Of a DNA stretch of 64,000 bases, positions 58,234 through 64,000 are shown piece by piece. Numbering within the stretch: the stretch's first letter is position 1; every line of letters starts with the position of its first letter. The DNA comes from Paenibacillaceae bacterium GAS479 (GTDB lineage Bacteria; Bacillota; Bacilli; Paenibacillales; Paenibacillaceae): assembly GCA_900105225.1 (NCBI GenBank), contig LT629764.1, positions 756,098 to 820,097 on the forward strand. Reading direction: 5' to 3'. The position numbers and the translations under genes are program-made. The notes under the pieces are model-generated. The model saw only the letters and a list, made by a program, of their open reading frames with translations. It was not told the origin of the DNA and did no database searches.

Positions 58234-58279
58234 AAAAAGCACCTCTCCCGCCTGTGAGCCACAGGCAAGAGAGGTGCTT
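58234..58279 (-). terminator. Terminator hairpin in the leader of the HRDC gene
   Basis: AAGCACCTCT and AGAGGTGCTT form the outer stem and GCCTGTG/CACAGGC the inner one, near perfect. On the minus strand TTTTTG follows. It lies 46-91 bases upstream of the HRDC start, with no minus-strand gene between it and the DUF445 terminator region. Confidence 0.75.
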
Positions 58280-58456
58280 CCTCTCGATCAATCCTTATCT
58301 GGTAACTTTATCCTAGCACAGCATACTCCGCTCCTGCAATTGCAAATTTAATGAGACTGATCCGGCGGGGCAAGCTGCTGATTCCGTGGTATACTTACAG
58401 CACTAAGCGGACATAGTCCGCCATCAATTGGTAGCGTATATGGAGGTAACGACAGC

Positions 58457-58753
58457 ATGCAGCTGAAGGATTATGATTTCATGTCGGACTCGACGGAACA
58501 AACCTCGACCCGCTTTGTAACTTTTATTACACCTGGTCTCAAACGCTTCGACCTCGCGGTCACAACGACTAACCGCTTTTATGGCAAAAAGCTCGTCACA
58601 GATTTACAAGGCGGCCGCACCGCCATTATCGGCCAGGACGATCTCGAAGAAGAGGGTTATCTTGAACATGTGTTCAAGCTCGATGAGGAGGAGGCTTCCG
58701 AGTTGGCCGAATTTCTATCGCTCGTCGTCGGCGAAGTGAATTTTACCGACTAA
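58457..58753 (+). CDS. DUF3055-family small protein, 98 aa
   Basis: The sequence has EQTSTRFVTFITPGLKRFDL, then TTNRFYGKKLVTDLQGGRTA and IIGQDDLEEEGYLEHVF, the pattern of the conserved but uncharacterised Bacillota DUF3055 family. A GGAGG site precedes the ATG, and a TATACT at about 58391 could be the -10. It is soluble and acidic. Function unknown. Confidence 0.82.
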   Translation: MQLKDYDFMSDSTEQTSTRFVTFITPGLKRFDLAVTTTNRFYGKKLVTDLQGGRTAIIGQDDLEEEGYLEHVFKLDEEEASELAEFLSLVVGEVNFTD

Positions 58754-58825
58754 GCAGGTTAAGCTACTACAGCATGCCAAGCTGGGAGCTGCGTGTCCGT
58801 TCCCTTTTGAGGAGGTTGCTGTAAG

Positions 58826-59161
58826 ATGTTGAATGAGCAGGAAGATGGCAAGTTTATCGGAAGGCCCGACACCGACGCTGCCACCGAAGAGTCTCGCCAA
58901 GAGAAATACACCGATCTATCCACAGTGGAATCCAGTCGAAATGACCTCACCTTCGAGGAATTCCCCGAAGGCCCTTACGGAGCCAGCTTCCACCCGGAAG
59001 AGGCGACCAAAGAGACTCCTTGGAGACCCCAGCAGCGACAACCGAACCGTTTTGGCTACGAGAACCGACGCCTGCATGGTGAACAAGAACGTGATTATCC
59101 AGGGGATGACCGCAGCGGAGCCGGCAACGGCTCTGTACCGGAAGGGACGCAGCAGGCTTAA
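58826..59161 (+). CDS. Small hydrophilic conserved-type protein, 111 aa
   Basis: GAGGAGG precedes the ATG by ten bases, which supports a real gene. The protein is polar and acidic with a conserved-looking LTFEEFPEGPYGASF and QPNRFGYENRRLH, then RDYPGDD. I recall related cytosolic Bacillota proteins (possibly DUF3905) but cannot be sure. Other frames over the region are less likely. Confidence 0.65.
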   Translation: MLNEQEDGKFIGRPDTDAATEESRQEKYTDLSTVESSRNDLTFEEFPEGPYGASFHPEEATKETPWRPQQRQPNRFGYENRRLHGEQERDYPGDDRSGAGNGSVPEGTQQA

Positions 59162-59213
59162 CACATTAGGTGCAACACAATGGGAATAACTCAACTTAAG
59201 CATTGACCTCGAC

Positions 59214-59256
59214 AAAAAGCCGTGCGACCCTTAAATCAAGGGTCGCACGGCTTTTG
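59214..59256. terminator. Bidirectional terminator
   Basis: AAAAAGCCGTGCGACCCTT and AAGGGTCGCACGGCTTTT form a long perfect stem. It separates the small gene from the convergent DUF445 gene. Confidence 0.9.
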
Positions 59257-59312
59257 TTGTTTTCATTCTACCTACTTATCCTTGGCCCTAACCTACAGTA
59301 GCTGGCTGCAGG

Positions 59313-60560
59313 CTAAATCCAGCTGAATAGCGTCAGCACAATGCCGATCAAGAAACCACAAACCGCGCCGTTGACGCGAATCCATTGCAGGTCACTTCCA
59401 ACCTTGGTCTCCAGCATGTCGACCAGATCCTTGTCATCCAATTTATTCAGATTTTCGCGTACGAGCAATCCAATGCGGTAATGGTTTTTCTCGATAACCT
59501 GAACAACCATAGCGGACAAGCGATCCTCCCAATGGCGAACCAGTTCTTCCTCTTTGCTTAGCCTGTCACTGACCGCCCGCACCGCTGCGACGACCAGTTT
59601 ACCACCCTGTTGTTTGTCTTTCTCCAGCCAATCCAGCAGCTTGCGCTGCAGCTCAAGCGCCTTAGCACTGGCGAATTCACCAACTTCTGGCGCCTCCAGC
59701 TTGGAAGCAGCCCATTCCTTGGCCTTGTCCAGGCTCTCTTCATCCTCGGCCAGACCGAGCAGCCTGGAACGGAGTTGCAGCAACAGCTCATCCCGTTGGC
59801 GACTGCCCGGAGTTGTCAGATCCTTCACTCCAGACAGAAGCATATGCTGGAGCATGGCGCCCATTTTGTCCTCGTTCATGAAACCGGCAAATGCTTGCAC
59901 CGCAAATCCCATAAAACCGCCGACTTGCAATTCCTGCAGCTTGCTCTGAGCCATCTCGCCAAGCATTTTGCCAGTAGAGGGCTTGGCAATCCAGTCAACA
60001 GCCTGATCTAGAACATAGTCCAGCGCCTTCTCATCCAGTTTCTCCCGAATAAGAGTTGTTGCCACCTTCTCCACTCCTAGCTTCAGGTCAGCCCGGCGGG
60101 CATAACCTGCTGCTCCTTGCAGCAATGAGCCTGCCAGCTTGTCCAAAGGCAGTCTTTCCACTACTGCCTGGAGTGCTGTCAGCACTGCTTCCCTGTTGGA
60201 GCGCTTAGCCAGCTGTCGAACAATCAATTGCCCTGCGCCCTGGATCAAGTTGAGTTTGCGCAGTCGTGCGCTAATGCTCTCCTTGTTCAGCAACTCGGTT
60301 TCCAAAGAGGACACAAGCGAGTTGATGAGCTTCGGCTTGTTTTTGACAATCAGATTGGTGTGGGGAATTTTCAGCCCCAGTGGATGGCGAAACAACGCGG
60401 TTACAGCGAACCAGTCGGCGATACCTCCGACCACTCCTGCCTCAAAACCACCCTGCAGCAACTGCAGCGCCAGGCGCTCATCGTTCATAAATGCTGTCGT
60501 AACGGCAAACCCTGCTGCCATAACCGCCAGCGAGGCGCCGGCCGCGTATCTGGTTTTCAT
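59313..60560 (-). CDS. DUF445-family membrane protein
   Basis: A 415-aa protein with one N-terminal and one C-terminal hydrophobic segment (LAVMAAGFAVTTAFM, then GFLIGIVLTLFSWI) and a long helical middle. GGIADWFAVTALFRHPLGLK is the family signature near residue 45. DUF445 proteins are widespread in Bacillota with no settled function. The middle region probably lies outside the membrane. It stands alone between terminators. Confidence 0.88.
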   Translation of the reverse strand: MKTRYAAGASLAVMAAGFAVTTAFMNDERLALQLLQGGFEAGVVGGIADWFAVTALFRHPLGLKIPHTNLIVKNKPKLINSLVSSLETELLNKESISARLRKLNLIQGAGQLIVRQLAKRSNREAVLTALQAVVERLPLDKLAGSLLQGAAGYARRADLKLGVEKVATTLIREKLDEKALDYVLDQAVDWIAKPSTGKMLGEMAQSKLQELQVGGFMGFAVQAFAGFMNEDKMGAMLQHMLLSGVKDLTTPGSRQRDELLLQLRSRLLGLAEDEESLDKAKEWAASKLEAPEVGEFASAKALELQRKLLDWLEKDKQQGGKLVVAAVRAVSDRLSKEEELVRHWEDRLSAMVVQVIEKNHYRIGLLVRENLNKLDDKDLVDMLETKVGSDLQWIRVNGAVCGFLIGIVLTLFSWI

Positions 60561-60642
60561 TGACTTTCCCCCGATTCGGCTTTTAGCTTCTATTTCTGAT
60601 TATACCCAAAATACAGCAGAATCGAAAATTGCCTAGTTGGCA

Positions 60643-60682
60643 AACAAGATAAGGCCGCAGCAGGCTGCGGCCTTATCTTGTT
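60643..60682. terminator. Perfect bidirectional terminator
   Basis: AACAAGATAAGGCCGCAG and CTGCGGCCTTATCTTGTT form an 18-bp perfect stem with loop CAGG. It follows the leftward giant gene ending at 60814. Confidence 0.92.
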
Positions 60683-60813
60683 AAAATACCTTCGCCGTAA
60701 TCGGCTGTCACGACCACTCGCAAATCTTAAAACCGGTTCAACTAATGTCGGACTGACATAGTTAGTATCGGATTGCCCCAGCTTTTAGCCAGCTATCGCC
60801 AGCTAAGCATCAC

Positions 60814-63800
60814 TCAGCCGACAGCGATCCAGTTCACCGTTCCGCTTGGTGCTGGCCCGAAGCGCGTGCGGACAATGGCCAGTACAGCTCCATCGGCCGA
60901 CTTGCTGCGGATAATAACGCTGCATGAAGGATGATCACAGGAAGCCGTCAGTGCGTAGGCGGTATTGCCAAAGCTTTCGGGGAAGTGGATAGGAAGCTCT
61001 ACTTCTCCTGCTGTTTCCTCAAAGTCAAAGGAAACTAGCCCAAACTTAGGCTGAACGGAATTTATCGGCTGTACGATTGGCTGAATTGGATTATTTACCG
61101 CTTCGCGCAGCTCCTCTACGCGCATCAGACAGCGGGACTCAAAAGCGGAGAGCTCTGTCGTCAGTCCGTCATACCTGGCCGCAAAGCCCGCTTGCGCCTG
61201 CTCTTGACGGGACTGGCTGGCAGCGAGCTCTGCCGCAAGCTCCTCACATCTTGCCTTGAAGCCAGCTTGCGCGTTCAGATGGCGTGCATTCGCTTTTGCT
61301 GCTTCGGCTGCCATCTCATCGCATTTTGCTTTGAAGCTTGCTTGAGCGTTCACAAAGCGAGAATTCGTCTCTTCAGATTCGGCTACCACAGCAGCCAACT
61401 CGTCGCATCTCGCCTCAAGGCTCGCCTGGGCGAGCAAATATCGGGCATTCGCCTCCGCTGTCTCTGCGGCCAGTTCATTATATCTACCCTCAAGGCTGGC
61501 CTGCGCCTGCACATATCGGGCATTCGCCTCCGCCGCCCTGTCCGCCTCAGCGGCCAGCTCATCACATCTCGCCTCAAGGCTCGCTTGCGCCTGCTCCTGG
61601 CGCGCAGCAGCTTCCGCTGTCCTTGCCGCCTCAGCAGTCAGCTCGCTGCATCTCGCCTCCAGGCTCGCTTGCGCCTGCTCCTGGCGCGCAGCAGCTTCCG
61701 CTGCCCTTGCCGCCTCAGCAGTCAGCTCGCTGCATCTCGCCTCCAGCCTCGCCTGCGCCTGCTCATAGCGCGCAGCAGCTTCCGCTGCCCTTGCCGCCTC
61801 AGCAGTCAGCTCGCTGCATCTCGCCTCCAGCCTCGCTTGCGCCTGCTCCTGGCGCGCAGCAGCTTCCGCTGCCCTTGCCGCCTCAGCAGTCAGCTCGCTG
61901 CATCTCGCCTCCAGGCTCGCTTGCGCCTGCTCCTGGCGCGCAGCAGCTTCCGCTGACCTTGCCGCCTCAGCAGTCAGCTCGCTGCATCTCGCCTCCAGGC
62001 TCGCTTGCGCCTGCTCTTGGCGCGCAGCAGCTTCCGCTGACCTTGCCGCTTCAGCAGTCAGCTCGCTGCATCTCGCCTCCAGGCTCGCTTGTGCCTGCTC
62101 ATAGCGCGCAGCAGCTTCCGCTGACCTTGCCGCCTCAGCAGTCAGCTCGCTGCATCTCGCCTCCAGGCTCGCTTGCGCCTGCTCATAGCGCGCAGCAGCT
62201 TCCGCTGCCCTTGCCGCATCAGCAGTCAGCTCGCTGCATCTCGCTTCCAGCCTCGCTTGCTCCTGCTCATAGCGCGCAGCCACTTCCGCTGCCCTTGCCG
62301 CCTCAGCAGTCAGCTCGCTGCATCTTGCTTCCAGGCTTGCCTGAGCGTCTTCATAGCGGGACTCAAACGCAGTAAGCTCTGCCGTGAGCTCCTCACACTG
62401 CACACCTAGAACCGACAGCTCCCGCTGCAGCTCTTCCTTGCCCCCTGCTGCGACACGTCGGAGCTCCAAAGTAATCTCCTCGCTGAGGGACGCCAAGCTG
62501 ATCGAACCGATTTGCAGTTGCGCAGCACCTACACTGCCCGGCGCCAAATGATGGCTCTGCACCGCTTCGGCTGCGACATGGTCGCTGAGCACACTGCCTC
62601 TCTTCAGATGGCCGTTATGCACCGAGCCTGCTTCCAGAGCAGCCGATCCGACGCTGCCGGGTGCAAGATGGCGGCTTTGTACAGAAGATTCGGCCAGCTG
62701 CTTGGAACCGATGCTGCCCTCCTCTATTTGTTCCGCTCCGACTGAACCGCTTGCCAATCGGCTTCGCTCAACCGCTCCGTCCTGAATATGGGCTGCACCA
62801 ACAGAGCGAAGCTGCAACTGTGCTTGCCCTACTGCTCCTGGAGCGAGCTTAGCATTAGAAACGCTCTGGTCCGCCAGCTTTTCCAGCGTTACTGCGCCTT
62901 CCATTAGCTTCTCCGTCGAAATGGATTCCGGGGCCAGCTTGAGTGAGCTGACCATATAATCAGCCAGGTGGCGAGCCGTAACTGACCGCCCAGCCAACAC
63001 GCGGCCGTCCACAATTCCGTCTGCCAAATGGTGATTGGCTACCGCTTGCTCCCCAATGGAGCTCGCGCTGATTGATTCCGGCGCGAGATGTGCCGCCTGC
63101 ACAGCGCCTACTTGCAGCTTTTCGGAGCTGACGCTGCCTTGGGCAAGATGGCGCGTCTGTACCGCTTCATAAGCCAGCTTCGCGGAGCTGACGCTGATAT
63201 CCGCCAGCTTCTCCGCTGTCACTGCTTGATTCGATAGCTTGCTCGTTGTTACCGAGTCCGCCTGCAGCTTTTCCGAACTTACGCTCTCTTCTCCCAATTG
63301 ACGACTGCTAACAGCGCCCGGTGAAATATGGCGGCCTTCCACCCCATCCGTCCTCAGCTGCTCACCGCCGACTGCTTCCCCAGCGATAGCCTCTTGGCCG
63401 ACACTTCCTGCTCCCAGTTCACGGGCGCCTACGGCTCCCTCGACCAGATGTTGAGGCCAGATACTGGCTTCTTCCAAGTGACGCCCCTGCACAGCGCCTG
63501 CTTGGATCTGCTCCGAACCGACAGCGCCTGCTTCCAAATGCCGTGATTGAACGACTCCATCCTGCAGCTTCTCAGCCGTTACCGATCCATCCTGCAGCTT
63601 TGCTGTAGATACGGCCTGCTCGCCGAGCTTGGCATTGTCGACCGAACCGCTTGCAAGCGCAGATGCACCAATCGATTCCGGTCCATAGAGGCGATATGTC
63701 AGGCTTTCATCTGCAAGAAATTCCGCCGTCAGGGAACGCGGTTTGATATGACGAGCCTCTACAGAGCCATCTTGCAGCTTATGGCCAGGGAAGCTGCGAT

Positions 63801-64000
63801 CCGCCAGCTTTTCAGGCGTAATACTGCCATCCCTAATTTTGGAGACTGTTATACTGCCATCTTGCAGCTTACTGCCACCGACAGCACCGTCGGCCAAATG
63901 CTCCTCAAATATAGATTCCGAAGCAAGCTTGCTTGAGGTGACGGCGCCCTGCTGAAGCTTGATCGAGCTTACTGAGCCATCAGCAAGTGAAGCCTCGCCA
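60814..64000 (-). CDS. Giant fibre-like repeat protein with coiled coil and W-I-A-x-G tail, N-terminus beyond window
   Basis: About 1060 residues are visible; the frame is open to the right edge. From the right, about 50 decapeptide repeats of the type G-S-V-x-x-x-x-L-x-x fill 62490-64000 (GSVSSEKLQV, GAVQAAHLAP). Then comes an Ala/Glu/Arg-rich coiled coil of 28-residue repeats at about 61180-62400 (AQASLEARCSELTAEAARS). The last 65 residues are the tail domain with LPIHFPESFGNTAYALTASC, LAIVRTRFGP and NWIAVG. It resembles a trimeric or dimeric fibre with repeats as shaft. The same tail is found in the protein at 1740-2657. Surface localisation (cell or spore) is inferred; the start and any anchor are outside the window. 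Confidence 0.88.
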   Translation of the reverse strand, partial: GEASLADGSVSSIKLQQGAVTSSKLASESIFEEHLADGAVGGSKLQDGSITVSKIRDGSITPEKLADRSFPGHKLQDGSVEARHIKPRSLTAEFLADESLTYRLYGPESIGASALASGSVDNAKLGEQAVSTAKLQDGSVTAEKLQDGVVQSRHLEAGAVGSEQIQAGAVQGRHLEEASIWPQHLVEGAVGARELGAGSVGQEAIAGEAVGGEQLRTDGVEGRHISPGAVSSRQLGEESVSSEKLQADSVTTSKLSNQAVTAEKLADISVSSAKLAYEAVQTRHLAQGSVSSEKLQVGAVQAAHLAPESISASSIGEQAVANHHLADGIVDGRVLAGRSVTARHLADYMVSSLKLAPESISTEKLMEGAVTLEKLADQSVSNAKLAPGAVGQAQLQLRSVGAAHIQDGAVERSRLASGSVGAEQIEEGSIGSKQLAESSVQSRHLAPGSVGSAALEAGSVHNGHLKRGSVLSDHVAAEAVQSHHLAPGSVGAAQLQIGSISLASLSEEITLELRRVAAGGKEELQRELSVLGVQCEELTAELTAFESRYEDAQASLEARCSELTAEAARAAEVAARYEQEQARLEARCSELTADAARAAEAAARYEQAQASLEARCSELTAEAARSAEAAARYEQAQASLEARCSELTAEAARSAEAAARQEQAQASLEARCSELTAEAARSAEAAARQEQAQASLEARCSELTAEAARAAEAAARQEQAQARLEARCSELTAEAARAAEAAARYEQAQARLEARCSELTAEAARAAEAAARQEQAQASLEARCSELTAEAARTAEAAARQEQAQASLEARCDELAAEADRAAEANARYVQAQASLEGRYNELAAETAEANARYLLAQASLEARCDELAAVVAESEETNSRFVNAQASFKAKCDEMAAEAAKANARHLNAQAGFKARCEELAAELAASQSRQEQAQAGFAARYDGLTTELSAFESRCLMRVEELREAVNNPIQPIVQPINSVQPKFGLVSFDFEETAGEVELPIHFPESFGNTAYALTASCDHPSCSVIIRSKSADGAVLAIVRTRFGPAPSGTVNWIAVG
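61600..62345. repeat. 84-bp tandem repeats coding for the coiled coil
   Basis: Nine nearly identical 84-bp units are marked by GCTCGCTGCAT at 61641, 61725, 61809, 61893, 61977, 62061, 62145, 62229 and 62313 (some off by one base at the edges). Diverged copies extend to about 61180. Each encodes 28 residues, which is four heptads. Recombination here would change fibre length in whole turns of the coiled coil. Confidence 0.9.

Noticed and set aside
61192-62375. Plus-strand frames rich in Leu/Ser/Pro opposite the coiled coil
   Set aside because: Repeat-derived antisense frames; the minus frame has clear heptads and continues into a known tail.

Overview
The window looks like a chromosomal segment of a Paenibacillus-like Bacillota. 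The support is AGGAGG-type ribosome binding sites, a YjcZ-type sporulation peptide, an S-layer-homology (SLH) surface enzyme, two MocR regulators, CheX, EcsAB, a DUF3055-type protein and proteins ending in a W-I-A-x-G tail. No rRNA, tRNA, insertion sequence, prophage or CRISPR array was seen.

Layout. 1-2657: the start of a GT2 glycosyltransferase, a 13-unit array of 51-bp repeats that each carry a palindromic hairpin, a strong terminator, and a small protein with a W-I-A-x-G tail. 2869-11246: a thiamine operon on the minus strand, thiC-thiF-thiES-thiG-thiO-thiD, behind a TPP riboswitch; thiE and thiS are fused, and ThiO and ThiF carry long low-complexity repeat inserts. 11315-13773: an FAD oxidoreductase and a TetR regulator with two likely operators. 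13897-18232: a three-gene cassette of OCD/mu-crystallin protein, M19 dipeptidase-like protein and S15/CocE hydrolase.

18249-26339: five minus-strand genes (one only 50 aa) that share a YjcZ-like transmembrane head; three carry a common, apparently undescribed beta-rich domain. They lie on both sides of a GH38 alpha-mannosidase and its GntR/LacI-type regulator, with a GNAT remnant and an in-frame gene relic. 26774-34214: CotSA-like glycosyltransferase, TspO-like protein, phosphatidylserine decarboxylase, two MocR regulators (one with Arg in place of the PLP lysine) and a PNPOx-like flavoprotein.

34288-48513: an SLH-anchored double 5'-nucleotidase/cyclic phosphodiesterase behind an 11-bp-phased Pho-box-like promoter, a 2891-aa cyclic beta-1,2-glucan synthase homologue, and an AraC regulator. 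48724-60680: aminotransferase, a repeat-filled intergenic stretch, ecsAB, a DEAD-box helicase with a repeat tail, an SDR, cheX, a decayed zinc-PLC-like gene, an HRDC protein, two small proteins and a DUF445 protein. 60814-64000: the C-terminal part of a giant fibre-like protein made of decapeptide repeats, a cysteine-bearing 28-residue coiled coil and a W-I-A-x-G tail homologous to that of the small protein at 1740-2657.

The best candidates for something undescribed are the YjcZ-headed paralogue family, the W-I-A-x-G tail proteins with the long coiled-coil fibre, and the hairpin array upstream of the glycosyltransferase. Repeat expansion inside ordinary enzymes is a recurring property of the segment.
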